A stretch of DNA of 64,000 bases from Ciona intestinalis (Eukaryota; Chordata; Ascidiacea; Phlebobranchia; Cionidae): the NCBI RefSeq assembly GCF_000224145.3, contig NC_020168.2, positions 3,190,554-3,254,553 of the forward strand. Reading direction: 5' to 3'. A model generated the notes under the pieces. It made no database searches and had not been told where the DNA came from. It was given only the letters and a program-made list of their open reading frames with translations. This document shows positions 23,399 to 35,218 of the stretch, one piece after another. The translations under genes were made by a program, and so were the position numbers. Numbering within the stretch: the first letter of the stretch is position 1; each line of letters starts with the position of its first letter.

Positions 23399-26300
23399 TT
23401 AAAATCTACGACGCTGGTTCCGCATGAGTGGTCTGTGATTGCGGAAGTCACCAATAGAATGTTGCCATTCCCAACATTGACGACAGTAATACTTGAAGCA
23501 ATCCTGGTTTATATTTTAACGTAAGATGGTATTGATAGTACACACATAAATATTTTTATGCACACTTTTGTTGTTATTGTCTCTATAGACGTTTAACTTG
23601 AAAATATTTAAACATAAATGGCTCGTTTGTCTGCTAGGTGTAGCAACCATGCTTATTTTTTCCAATTAAATGTAAATATGTTTTTAACTGTAAGCGTGTT
23701 TTAACATTTGTTGTTTTGTCACTATATCCGGTCTTCGCGTTTAAATTTTTTCTAAACCTTCGCTACTGTAGTTGAAGAGAAATAAAGTTATTAATATTAT
23801 TATTGTATTTATTATAGTTTATGTAATACCGCTTGTGTTTGTTGTGTCGGTTTATTTTCTTTGGAAGATAGGCAGAGAATCATTCATATTTAAGTAAACA
23901 GCCGAAGTTTTTTTCTAACAACATCGCCAAAAGCTTTAAAATACGTTGCATTTTTTAAATATATATATGTATGCATTGGTGGAAGTTAACCAAACGCCGC
24001 GAAATTCGAGTGCCGAATTAAGAAATATGTAAAGTAACGCGAGTCCGATAAATAGGAACGTATTTACTCACAGGAAGCTCCCTGCAGAAGTAAGGCCCTT
24101 GTTGCACCTGACACATGTTACACAGAGCTGAGTCCTCCAAGTAAGGATCAATCTGAACCTTCTTTGTGAACTTTGGGGTTCGAATCTCAACGAAGGCAGC
24201 TCGTACGCCTTTCATGTAACTCGAGTGAGTACTAAAAGTAACTCGGCCGGATCCTGTTACAAAAAATATTAAATGAGTGTGACTATAACCTTGCGTGGCA
24301 GGGCAACGACAGTCGTTATAACAGATTTGTTGTTCAAAACACGATCAGGATATTTGGATATAATGTGCTAAAGGTGTTCCGTCTTTCTCCATCCTACTAT
24401 GTATTTCACACACCGCTTGCAAGCTTTTACGAGTTACTATTCATATTTAAATTTGTCTGTGATTATTTTGCATTTTTTAATGTACTGCTGGCTAGCCACT
24501 TGGCCACGTAAAAAAGACTGTACCTTTTGGCGGCCATGATCTTAAACAAGCCCTGGTAATTGCCGAAACTCGGTCACTTACTAGATTTACGCTTGCATTT
24601 AGGCTGTGGCAGGCTCAAGCATAAGGTGCATCACCGCATATAGTATGCAATGGGACACATCCAAGTGTGGTCAGACTTATTCTTGAGCCTGGTCCGTTAC
24701 AACTGTGTTTTAGACAGCAGTAAAGAAATATTACTGTTTATTTGGTTCATATAAAATCAGGTACATAGTATAGCATCAACAAACGCGTCCGGCCAGTCAA
24801 CGAACTCAAGAGAATCACAGCCGTTCAATCTGGTTGACCGGCCAGTCGACACGTGGTGTTACGTGGCTAACACCACGTAGTCGCGTGCAAAGAATGCGGC
24901 AAGAGACGCCGTACTTAATTAGGCGAGGCAAATCACCCACGGGCTCAACAATGATTACTAGGATTCTTACAGAAGGACAACGGGAAATTTCGTTATAATC
25001 CATTATAATTATAAGTTGCACCCTTCACACTAAGGCACACAGTACTCCTGATATTAACTTACCGATTGGATATTTGTATTTATCAGTGTCGATGCCGGAG
25101 TAGACAACATTGTCGAACAGATCGTTCATAACCTTAGCCAAGCCCTCAGCAGTTAGCATTCCATGCAAGGCTCCCACGAATATCGTTTTGTTGGCATCCA
25201 ATCTCGCAGAAGGGACGCGGATAAAGTTACTGTCCGATACGACCCATGGAATGATCTGTCGCAAAGGGGAATTAGGGGTTTTTAATTGAAGCTTCTATAA
25301 CCACGAATTTGTAATGTTAGGGACAGAATTTTTCCACTTTTGTTGGACAAGGGTGTCAGATTAATGCTGAAAACTGAACTTTCGGAAGTGGCTGTATAAG
25401 CGCACACACGCAAAAACACAACTAGTAATGACGTAATTCTGTGGCAATAAAATAGTTTTTTTTTCTATAAGGGCAGCGACATATAAAAATAAAAACAAAA
25501 TAAATTAAATTACTTGCAAAGGGTAGAGAAAACTATAGTTCAAAGATAAGTACCTGCACTTCCTTACTGCGCATGCGCCGACTGGACAACCTGAAGAAAC
25601 ACTCATTGGTGGTGACGTCATGTGTGCAGTTGAGCAGAAGACTCTTAATCGACTTGTCGCTTTCGAATAACAGGTATACGTACCCAGCTGTGTACGAATG
25701 TAAGGGGTAAAGAATAGTTCACTAGTAGAGAGCACTTACACAAATTAGGAGCGGAATAAACTAGGGGGCGAGGTCATGTTCTGTCAGAGAACTGGAAGTT
25801 TAGGCCAATGGGGTACAATAGCAGAACAAAGAAGCAATATACAGACAATTTAACTCAAAACAGCGGAACTAAAAAGCAATTTAAAAGCAATATATATATA
25901 TATTGGACAAGACTAACGGCAGTTGCTTTAACGCTGTGGTCACTAATAGGTTTTCCAATTTGGCAGTCATACATAAAACAAAAAAAAAAAATATTCTCCT
26001 AAAAAGTTACCCAAAAATTTACATACGTGAAAACTCGAAAACGGAGGTGTAAGAAACATAAGTTACAGAACATTCGTGTTATAACGACTGCTGTTGCTTT
26101 GTCACGCGAGGATAAATCAGTTACTTTTATACTTTTATACATTCATTCATTCATTAATCTTTAGCTTACCTCTCAACGGATATCTCGGTCCTTTCATATC
26201 TTTACCCGGCCATTCTACTCGAACAAGTCCATACGGTTTAAAAGTCATGTGCAATGCAGCTACAAAAAAAAAAGGCGGTATATAGCTTAAGATTCCTTCC

Positions 26301-29300
26301 TACACAACCGTCAAGGCTTAGAGACCATTGCAGAGTCTTGTATTTTGGGTACATTTAAACCGTTATGCGCACATAAATCGGCGCCTACGGTATAGTTACC
26401 TTCAGTAATGTCCCATGGAACTCCACCAACGAAAACTTTGGGCGAGTACGTTGGATTAGCGTAGTGGCGGATCGGGAGCTGTCCGCTCCAAGTGCAGGTT
26501 GCTTCACATGTGGCTGAAAGGAATATTTCACTAATTTTAGTTATGCTAGAACTTATAGCCTAAAGCTTTTCTTTTTATAGGGTCATGGCTTGTTGGGAGG
26601 CACGCCATAGAACCTGGGATATAGGCCGGGAATTGACCTATTACACTGTTAAAGCCATACAAATATAACATAAAATTAGCTGGAACTTAGCCTAAAAAAC
26701 CTCCTTTCTATATGGGTGGCGCCTTCTGGTGAGGCACACCATATGTAGGACCTGGGATATAGGATGGGGTTGGTATATTACACCATTGTTTTTATTACTG
26801 TTCTGTAGTAAAATATACATCGTTCCAGACCAAGGCTTCAGTGCCAAACACCTGCTACAATTTATAAGACACACCTGCAGCAGATCGGTGTAGACGCGCG
26901 TCGTACTCCATTTTATCCGACACCCCATACAGCGAAGCGACATCAAGCAATTGATCGGCGAACGGATTGATATTCGGCGGGATTGCCTGGCCGACGTGCC
27001 CGCCGATTTGTTGCCTTGGAGTCGATGATTCGATAAGGTCAACGCTTGAATGCGAGACATCGATGCCGCTCGATGGCAAGAAAGCTTCGGGGTTCGTGCT
27101 GAGACGTAACCCTTGTAGTCCGTTCTAAAGTTGTTAAAAAGCATGAATGTATTGAGAGTATAGAACTAAAGTATATTTTCCTTTATTGTAGGACATGGTG
27201 GTGCCTTTATGCTCGCCTTATGCCAGAACTCTAGAAGTCTAGATGTTTTTGTTTAACTGTCGTTTTATACAGGCTTTTCGTTGCGTTGCATTTTCCTATA
27301 GTCTTCATCGGTACCGCAATTAAAGATATAATTAAAAGTTATTGTTAAATGAAGACGTGATATATATGACAATAAATGCTCTTAAAAAGTGTGCAATTAA
27401 CAACTTACCTAAAAACTGTTGTCAAAAACCTAATACCCACAGCGTAAAAAAGACCCAAGATAGCGCACTAATCTAACCTAAATACCTGTGGTAGTAAAAG
27501 TTCAATCTAACCTAAATACATGTGATAGTAAAAGTTACAAAATACCTACCACAAGTTCTGAAATAGAAACGGGATCCGATCCGGAAGAACTGAAATAGCT
27601 TCCGTTACTAAACGATGAGAATTCGTTGGGATCAGGAGACGATTGACTGCTTCGACCATCGCTACGTCCTGCAACGCTACTGTCAAGTGATGCTGGGAAT
27701 AGAAAAAAAAAACGACTTTCTGCGTTTTTGTACAGGAATTTTATATATTGAGATAAGCAGACGCTCTAACTATTGTGGTATGAGGCTGGGGCTGGGGTTA
27801 TCTAATATCTTTTGAGTTGGGTCGTTAACTAAAGAATGCTTCCTATCTTAACAGCTATCGACGTATCGTATACAAGAATCTTATTGTGAAGCATACGTTG
27901 GCAGGTAGTCTTTAAAATAAATCGCATACGTTAATCCCTATTGTGTAATTTATGTCACCACTAAAAAGCTTTTTTTTTAAATATATGATTTATTGTATGC
28001 CCTTCCTACACATAATTTGGGAGTGTTTAAATAAAAACCAGCTTTTCACAAAATGTATAGGTGTTATCATTTACAGTTCTTACACATGATGTTGGGAGGA
28101 ATTAAAATAAAGTCATGCTTACTTCTCATTCCATCTTTAAATACATTGGGGTATGCTTCTGTAGAAATACTACGTCTGGGAACTTGCAGCTGTTCGATAA
28201 GGGTCTGGAAATCTGGGACAAGATAATTAGTAAACTATACAGGTGTTAAATGAATGTAGCTTACTTTATACTCGCGTAGCCGTAAAACGACAGTCATAAG
28301 CCGGATGTTCTGTCATACACCTCGTGCTAACTTACGAGTTACCAAGTATGTTACTTCGTGGGTGATTATTTTTGGGGGGATATTTAATGTGTGGCTGATA
28401 TAATTGGGGCAATCCATTAGTAACAACGTAGTGGCAAACACGCCAACCAACTGTGCTACGGCGCCTGATCATGTTATACAACAACAAAAGAAAGCTACCT
28501 GAACGACAACCTTGTCTGTTCACCAACTGCCGGATTTTTGCATCAAATTCCAGTTTGGCTTGATCAGCATAGTAATCGTTCAACGCCTGGAGGTCTTGAT
28601 GGGAGTAGCCCTTCTGATGCATGTGGGCAGTTGCGCTGCCTTCCGACATTGATCTGCAAAAATAATAAGTTATTGGTATTCTCTTGCGCAGAAGTAGCTA
28701 TATTAATTGGTTGTTCAACTTCTTAACCGTACAAAAAAAACACACAAAAAAGTCTCACAAAAAATAATTACCCATAGTGTTCCATACGTGATGAACACTC
28801 GTGTTGACTGGCGTTGCCCCGCCACGCGAGGGTAAATAAGTTGGGGAAAACTTGCTTAACGCAGAAAACAAATTGAGACAGTACCAAAATAACAGACTAA
28901 ATAAAAAAAACAGTTAAAACAATTAGCACAGCATATTAATGTGCTTTCAGAGCCAAACAGATATATACCAATTTACACATATAGTCACTGTTATGCTACT
29001 TGTATTATACAACATTAACAAACGTAAACAAACCTTCTAAGGGTTAAAATTGGGTTCTGTAGATCCTTTAGCCGCTGCTGTACGTCCGAGTTCGCCTTGG
29101 GTGCTGACGAAACGTCACTATCGCCAGTCTGTTGCTTCAGGAGCTTGGAAAATGACGTATGTTGACTTGAATCCTTGTTGGCGGCGTTTATCTCCGAGAA
29201 TTTATTCAGTAGATTGCTGATATCTTTATTTCCACCTGTAAAGCAACTAGAGTTGCTTGCAGGAACATTTAAGTGCAAAAATACGTTTTAGCATTATTCG

Positions 29301-29885
29301 CTAACACACACTGTGAATCGGCACTTTTATAAAGAATGTCAAAAGTTCGAGCTGCAAGTGCAAGAATGCATTTTACCATTATTCGCTAACACATACTGTA
29401 CAATCGGCACTTATACTAAAAATGTCAAAAGTTCAAGCGGCTACTGCATTTATTACAGGCTTATCCGTTGTTTTTACTGAACTATAACCAACATATTAAT
29501 ACCTTTACCTTGTTGCAGAGATGTTGCGTTTTTGTTCGGAGAACCTGCTTGCGCCGACCACGTTGTGTATTGCGCTGGTGGACACGATTGTATTTCTTGA
29601 AAACGCCAATTAAAAAGTTAATTTTACACACTAGTTTGAACTCTAGAACACACAAAACTGTCAACAAAAACAGCATCCTAAAACTATACATATTCTAATA
29701 AATTATGGTTTAAAATGCTTTAATCCACATTCTAATCGCTACTTTGATACATTTATCTATATACCTGTAGTATTAGTTGCAACTACAGCAGCAGTAACGG
29801 GTTCTATACCACGCAGGTCCAACGTGTTTCCCAACAGGCTGTTCATGTTGCGAAACAAATCATCGTTTTTGCATCCGGAAGTCAT
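23399..29885 (-). CDS. CPEB1: Cytoplasmic polyadenylation element-binding protein 1
   Basis: Thirteen exons, 621 residues (human about 565), high to low: 29885-29765, 29595-29509, 29235-29034, 28653-28499, 28212-28123, 27692-27550, 27124-26875, 26513-26400, 26259-26170, 25687-25554, 25255-25063, 24253-24072, 23503-23399. The N-terminal half is low-complexity and regulatory. The C-terminal half is strongly CPEB1-like: [13 protein letters not shown]1 ([20 protein letters not shown]), the linker [14 protein letters not shown]2 ([44 protein letters not shown]) and a ZZ-type zinc site ([21 protein letters not shown]) ending PLMRNQ. CPEB1 binds U-rich elements in 3' UTRs and controls poly(A) tail length and translation, notably in oocytes. 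The exon 6 donor was set at gtg/gtaggt because this restores phase with exon 7; the site three bases away would not. Confidence 0.94.
23685..23790 (+). repeat. Interspersed repeat, family 3, copy 2
   Basis: Matches the copy at 10645-10745: gtaagcgtgttttaacattt, gttgttttgt, ccggtcttcg and the end gaagagaaataaag. Confidence 0.5.
24285..24475 (-). repeat. SINE tail interrupted by a MITE fragment, CPEB1 intron 11
   Basis: The reverse SINE tail starts cgtggcagggcaacgacagt and resumes after about 24401 with cacaccgcttgcaagctttt and gagttac. Between them, 24330-24400 is the right end of a MITE (acgatcaggatatttggata ... atcctactat). Confidence 0.65.
24330..24400 (-). repeat. MITE fragment inside a SINE
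   Basis: Only the right end of the reverse-orientation MITE is present, ending gttccgtctttctccatcct. Confidence 0.6.
24851..24878. repeat. Perfect 10-bp inverted repeat, CPEB1 intron 11
   Basis: Arms acgtggtgtt and aacaccacgt surround an eight-base loop, acgtggct. Just to the left, ggccagtcaac and gttgaccggcc form a second, imperfect pair. Confidence 0.6.
25895..26135 (+). repeat. SINE, CPEB1 intron 9
   Basis: Body (actaacggcagttgctttaa, cgctgtggtcactaatagg) and tail (aagttacccaaaaatttaca, ataacgactgctgttgcttt, cgcgaggataaa). No head was recognised. Confidence 0.65.
27471..27536 (+). repeat. Two 34-bp tandem units next to CPEB1 exon 6
   Basis: atctaacctaaatacctgtg gtagtaaaagtt is followed at once by the same unit with two changes. 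It lies within 20 bases of the exon 6 donor. Confidence 0.7.
28245..28470 (-). repeat. SINE with head remnant, CPEB1 intron 4
   Basis: Reverse copy: tactcgcgtagccgtaaaac, ttctgtcatacacctcgtgc, gagttaccaagtatgttact, ggggcaatccattagtaaca and the head ccaactgtgctacggcgcct. Confidence 0.75.
28755..28850 (+). repeat. SINE tail fragment, CPEB1 intron 3
   Basis: Short degenerate tail: cacaaaaaataattacccat, cactcgtgttgactggcgt, gccacgcgagggtaaataag. Confidence 0.5.
29270..29440 (+). repeat. Two ~86 bp tandem units, CPEB1 intron 2
   Basis: Both units read accattattcgctaacaca-like, then atcggcactt, then aatgtcaaaagttc, about 86 bases apart with a few changes. Confidence 0.7.
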
Positions 29886-32107
29886 GGTCACCTGATGTCA
29901 GCGAAGCGTGAAGGCGTTCTCGGGTCCGTCAGCTTCCAAGTTGTGGAACAGCTGAGTTCAGAGCAGCTCGACTAAGTAATTCTACGCGTTTAAATGGCTT
30001 GGCGAGAAATAGTTTGAAAATTCAAGCGGGGCACTGATTGGTCGACGGGTTTTGCATCTAGATAAAAGGTTACAGCCCTTTAAACCAGGCATTAAGTTAA
30101 AGAGGACGTGCTACTTATTTATCAAATAAATTAAACTGAATTCGCCAAGTTTTAGGCAATAAATACCAAAGTAGTACTAATTTAGGACACTACCTGATGT
30201 TTATATAACACATTAATATAAATTATGTGTTTTACATGCAAAAAATTTGGCAAATTTTGGTATCCCTTTAAAAAACTAGTGTTACGCAATTTCGGTGTGT
30301 TGCTACTCCTCTGATCAAAACAAAACACACGTGCTAAGGCAAAATACAAATTTAAAGTGGTCTTAAAGGGCAGTGGTTGCACCTAAAAAGCTTAAAGCTA
30401 TTCCCAATCATCAACAAAGTAGTGTTCAGTTTAAATTACGTAATCTCATCAACTTAACTACATTTTGGTCCCAGAGCGTACGCATATTTGCATATAACGA
30501 CAGTATCGGTTGTACAAATGCATGCGCAGGGCAGCAGTATAACTTGTAGTATGAAATAAATAGTATACACTGGTTACGCATGCGGTAATAATCGGACAAG
30601 CTTTAATTGATTTCTAATACGCGCAGTTTATTCAACGTTTTATCAGTGATCAATAAATAAACAAATAACGCTGGACCGAGTTTTCCTTTCGTAAGTTTCT
30701 CACGGTGTCGGAAGGAACCGGGCACTTGCTACTCTATAGACGGCGAAATTTTTGCACAAAAACCTGCTTCCTATGACAAACAAAGACATTACGGTGAAGC
30801 GGCAATTTTTGCTGCTCTCCAAAGCGTCATGCGGAGTCCGACATGAGAAAATTAGCTGAACAAAAGTCGCTACTGCGGGTAAGGCTGCACCTTGCATTTC
30901 ATGTAAAAGTGTGGGTTTGATATAAAAGCCGTTGGTGTCGTTTCTTTTTCATTATTAAGTACAGCTAGGGAGTGTATCTTCGTATAGCTTATAGTTTACG
31001 CTCGGTTTTATTACGCTAACGTTGTGACTTCTACGTTCCCAATGTCTGAAACCACGGCAAAAGCGAGTATTAGGAATATTAATAATAATAACTAAAGCTT
31101 GGCAGCAACGACGGTAAAGTCAATTTAAATGTCATCATATATAGCGGTATCAGGCAGTAAGCTGGTCTCATTGTCAAATGCAGATAGTGTATTTAAAGTT
31201 ACGCAACTTATACTTCACGCTAGCGGCAACGGCAATGTTGTTTTTGTTGTAAGACTTCCCCATTCAACCTTTTGCATTTAAAGGGTCATAACGGTAAATG
31301 CGACCGCATAGTATACAACACTCAACCATCACCTGAAGAGTTTTAGTTTCATAAAAGAGAGTGGCAGGTGATAAGAACAATAATATATAGATAACTTAAT
31401 TACTTACGCAAACTATACGTATAGCGGATGCAGGTTTGCCAGTGCAAAGATAACGCTGCCGGATCTATTGTCTGTCCACATAACGCACAGTGCATTTTCC
31501 GCAACTCGCCCTGCGATAGATTCCAGATAATCTTATAAGCTTATCTCTGAGGGCTGCAAGTATACATTGCATTTCATAGGAAAAGAAGAAATCAGTTTAA
31601 AAGCATGGTATGTTTGGATAGCGCAATTAGTAGCCGGTGCAGACTAGAGGAACTCGTATAAGTCTGTGTTGCCATCATAGGAGGCACGTGTTTGTTTAAT
31701 GGAAACTGCATGTTAATTTATGTAAAAGCAAAAATGTATTTAATTTTACTATGTGTTTTATCTGATCGTATCTATAGTTGATTTTATTTTATGTGCATAT
31801 GCAATTTATAAATTAAGCAGTAAAGTACAGAAGCAACACCGAATAAAATAGATTAAAACGAGAGCAAAAGATGCAAAAGCAATAAGCTTTTTCAGGAAAA
31901 GGCGTTTCTTTTATTTTGTATTTTTATACCCTTATACTGTATGTCTATATGACGATTTTCACAGAGCTACAAAATACAATAAATATGTAGTATTTATCAA
32001 GCAATCGTAATGAATACCAAGCAATAGTTATACACGTAGGCAAAGTGTTTTGGAATAAGTTCTTCTTAATTTATCGTTTCCACAGAATCTTAACTATAGC
32101 ATTGAAC
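29886..32107. other. Divergent intergenic, CPEB1/RGS3-like
   Basis: About 2.2 kb between two divergent genes should include the CPEB1 promoter and the 5' flank of the RGS3-like gene. Pockets of higher G+C occur at 29890-30020 and 30660-30900. I recognise no MITE, SINE or convincing coding exon. From about 31890 it becomes the left copy of the duplicated segment. Confidence 0.5.
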
Positions 32108-34811
32108 ATGTCATATTTATCAAGCAGTAGTAGTAGCAGCGACTTCACGGATAGCGATTTTTCAACCCCTGGAACTACAAGAAGAAGAAGATATGGCAGA
32201 ATATATGAATCAGACACTTCATCTGAAGACAGCTGGTCAGACGATACAAGCGATGAAATGACAAAACGAGTAAGATTTTGCTCACCCTTGCCGAGAAGTA
32301 ACAACGGATGCAATATTCGCACTCAACGTATTCCGGTATCTGCTGATATTTCATCGCCTGCTACACGCACAGATATTGGTTCCGGGTTCGGCGATCGAGG
32401 TGAGAAACTTTATTAGCGGTTTGGAAAAGTGTTTTTTGTTTATTAAAATGTAAAGCTTGGTAGATTTATATCATGAGATAATAAGAATAACTCTGGTTAG
32501 GTCTGAACTCCTTGCAGGACTTGCTGTATGACGGCCTGCGTATAGAGAATAGAAAGTATAGCAGGATGAGGGAAGATGGGATAACGTTTAGCACCTAATA
32601 TCCAAATCCTGAACGTGTTTTAAACAATTAACAACGGTCTATAGGAGTCGTAAGGATATGGTTTAATAATATTCGAATTTTATTTGTTTACAACTAAATG
32701 TGACGAGAAAATAGAATGATAAGGTGTCCCATCTCCCCCTATACTCGGTAAGATGTATATAAGATACACGAATATTAGTTGCGCTGATAAGCGGTATCAG
32801 TATCAGCTTTTGAGATAATAAAGTTAAAGCTTTTTCTATCTTTTTTAAATAGTTCACTAGTTCGTCTTATAGTTCACTAAATGTGTCAGCTAGTTTTTGC
32901 GACAACTTGCCAAAAGTAAACCAGTCTTTTACGAGAGCACAATATTGAACGACCGTTGTGTTTCCCGCATATATCCAGCAGTTAAAATAAACTCGCTCGA
33001 CCTCAAAATAACGTGGCAGTTGTCCATAGAACATTTAGGTTACCCATGTGTCGTTATTCTTTGCCGTTTTCTGCTATTGTTTGTCGATTTTGTTCCATTA
33101 AAAATTAGTTGGCCAGATGGTGGGTATATTTGTCGCCGTGTTTGCTTTTTTTCTATAGTCTGTATTAAGATAGATAGTGAACTTTTAACAATTAAACTAA
33201 TTAAGTATTAAGTGCTACGAAATACGTATCGAACAAAAATCGAGGTGAACGATTTGTATTCTAAGAGATATAATATATTGTTCTTCATTGCGAAAATCAC
33301 CCAATTTCATGAACACTATAAATCAGGGCCAGATTCACGGACTTTATCACAGTCACGGCAATTAGGCTCGAAGTAATTAGTTTGATTGAAAGTAAATCGG
33401 GCTAAATACCTCCAAGTGCCCCTAACTTTGTTCGTTTATTAGTTTAATGCGGTGAGCAAGCAAACCGGAACATTCGATTCGTTCGGGTCGATTGTTTATT
33501 TTATTTAATTTAAACGAAAGTTGACAATTTGTAGTCGGGAAAGACGAACTAATTTGTCGCCTCCGGAGATGCGATGACGTCACGCGTGACCTCACAATAG
33601 CACGACCTCTACGTCACAATCCACACGTCAGATCGCGAGTGGAAAGTAGTTCTAAAGCGGCACTCGAAAAAAGAGAAAGCTTTTCACGGCCCGCGTAGAA
33701 AAGGGAATGTTTTCTAAGCGAAAGAGAGCAGTTACCGTCGACAGCGATAACTGAAGTAGCAATCTTTGAATCCAGTTGCTATGGTTTGAGTTATGTTATT
33801 GTACAGAACAGAACAAAAGGTGTGAAATTTTGTTTCAGTTTCATTCTTCCGTATCGAACTGTAGGATTTTAAATGTTGCTGTTATTGATATTAGTGTTTG
33901 CGTTGAATGTGGCTGAACGCATTTTGAAAAGTTTTCTGGAAATCTTGATTAGTTTGCATAACATTTTCGTCGGTATACTGCAACCGCCTGAAAAGACGAA
34001 TACAGTAAGGTTATATTTAAAAAAATCTATAGGTCATTAAAGAGGCGTACTTTGAATTTGACGATAATTGAGTAAAAATGAAATTCCCAGTCGCTTTACC
34101 ATGCAATGCTCATTTCCCGACGTGTCTAATTTGGCGAAAGGGTGTGAACTGATTAGGGCTTTGTGGAGCTGTAATCGCCTTTGCGTCTTTTGAATTGACC
34201 GCTGCTGAGTTTTTATTTGAACAAAGCGTTAATCCCTCTGTAAAGATGGGACAGGGTGGTAATAAGCCAGCAGACGAGTTCATGAGGCAGTCGCGACAGT
34301 CTGTAGCTCACACAGGCAAAAGAACGGCGCGCGTAATTCAGTTAAAGAGCAGGGGGTACAAAGTCTGTTTTAATCGGCATTTTATGATTTTGTTGACCAG
34401 AGTACGTACATATACGGGATATAACTTAAACAATTTGTTGTTGAATTGAATCTGAAACCTGTCAGTTTTGAGACTTTCTTATTGGGTTATAGACATGAGA
34501 GGTAAGTTAACAAATGGCAGCATTTAGGTCAAGGTAAAATGTAAAATTAGGTCCTAACTTGTTTTATCGGCAAACTCTGGCATAAATCACATTGGACGTA
34601 AATTCTTTTGAGCTTGCCGAACCTTAGGTCTTCACTAATACTTGATTTATAGTAAATTAGCAAGTTTTCTAACTTTTTGATACTCTTAGGTCAACTGAAG
34701 TTGGTAATATGCGGAACAGCAAGGAAACTAACGGTCACTTTTCTGGGAGTAAGATCGCTTCACAAATCATACACAAGATCTGGGTCGTACCCTCATTATA
34801 TTTACCTAAAG
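32108..34811 (+). CDS. Duplicate first two coding exons of RGS3-like gene (left copy)
   Basis: Exons 32108-32399 and 34690-34811 repeat the two exons used in the main RGS3-like model. The first encodes 97 residues beginning MSYLSSSSSSSDF with an acidic Ser-rich stretch (ESDTSSEDSWSDDTSDE) and a basic RRRR patch. The second starts a C2 domain (GQLKLVI). Phases are the same as in the right copy, and the first exon appears to encode the same protein. The two copies are probably alternative alleles of one exon pair, so they should not be counted as separate genes. Confidence 0.8.
32557..32745 (+). repeat. MITE copy, left duplicated segment
   Basis: Left end is tatagcaggatgagggaaga and right end is aaggtgtcccatctccccct, with the usual interior. 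It matches the copy at 35668. Confidence 0.8.
33575..33582. promoter_or_regulatory. CRE palindrome TGACGTCA, left copy
   Basis: A perfect cAMP-response-element palindrome is followed within about 65 bases by gtgacctcac, tacgtcac and cacgtcag half-sites. The cluster lies in the first RGS3-like intron, about 300 bases before a possible alternative start, and may mark an internal promoter. Confidence 0.4.
33873..34004 (+). CDS. Candidate alternative first exon, left copy
   Basis: ATG-initiated, 44 codons, ends at ACA/gtaagg. It encodes a hydrophobic start (MLLLLILVFALNVAERIL) followed by a short polar end (QPP..TNT). It ends in phase 0, which fits C2 exon 3 at 38185 but not the second exon. The right copy at 36984-37115 is also open. 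No homologue was recognised, and near-identity of the copies means conservation is not evidence of coding. Confidence 0.25.
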
Positions 34812-34950
34812 GTAGGCTAAGCGGAGTTTTATGCTAACTATAATCTGGTTAAAAATCCCCCCCCCCCTAAAATTCTGTGTTGCCTATACTTAAACTACTT
34901 TTTGCTCTCCGCATCAACTTTAATAAGGATATACAATTACCAAACATCTT

Positions 34951-35000
34951 NNNNNNNNNNNNNNNNNNNNNNNNNNNNNNNNNNNNNNNNNNNNNNNNNN
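34951..35000. other. Assembly gap, 50 N
   Basis: A run of exactly fifty N separates the two duplicated copies. This is a scaffolding mark rather than sequence. Confidence 0.99.
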
Positions 35001-35218
35001 TTTTTAGGAAAAGCGTTTCTTTTATTTTGTATTTTTATACCCTTATACTGTATGTCTATATGACGATTTTCACAGAGCTACAAAATACAATGAATATGTA
35101 GTATTTATCAAGCAATCGTAATGAATACCAAGCAATAGTTATACACGTAGGCAAAGTGTTTTGGAATAAGTTCTTCTTAATTTATTGTTTCCACAGAATC
35201 TTAACTATAGCATTGAAC

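Larger units (their letters stand above)
31890..34950 (+). repeat. Left copy of ~3.06 kb duplicated segment
   Basis: From aggaaaaggcgtttctttta to the assembly gap, this segment matches 35001-38055 at an offset of 3111-3116 bases with only scattered differences. It holds a MITE, a CRE-like site and the first two coding exons of the RGS3-like gene. A 50-N gap between the copies points to two alleles placed in tandem by the assembler, though a real recent duplication is not excluded. Confidence 0.9.

Noticed and set aside
27540-27550. Alternative CPEB1 exon 6 donor four bases downstream (gtatttt)
   Set aside because: It would leave one extra base and break the frame of exon 7. The gtaggt site restores phase 0 with the acceptor at 27125.
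30839-30875. Short ATG frame with a good donor (MRKLAEQKSLLR/gtaagg)
   Set aside because: Its phase does not fit the acceptor before the RGS3-like start exon, and twelve codons are weak evidence.
32897-33211. 104-codon frame open in both duplicated copies (also 36013-36327)
   Set aside because: Being open in both copies is expected when copies are nearly identical. No splice borders, composition unlike the neighbouring coding exons.
34246-34380. ATG frame MGQGGNKPADEFMRQSRQ, present in both copies
   Set aside because: It looks protein-like, but no donor gives the phase needed by the next RGS3-like exon and no homologue is recognised. Kept only as a curiosity.
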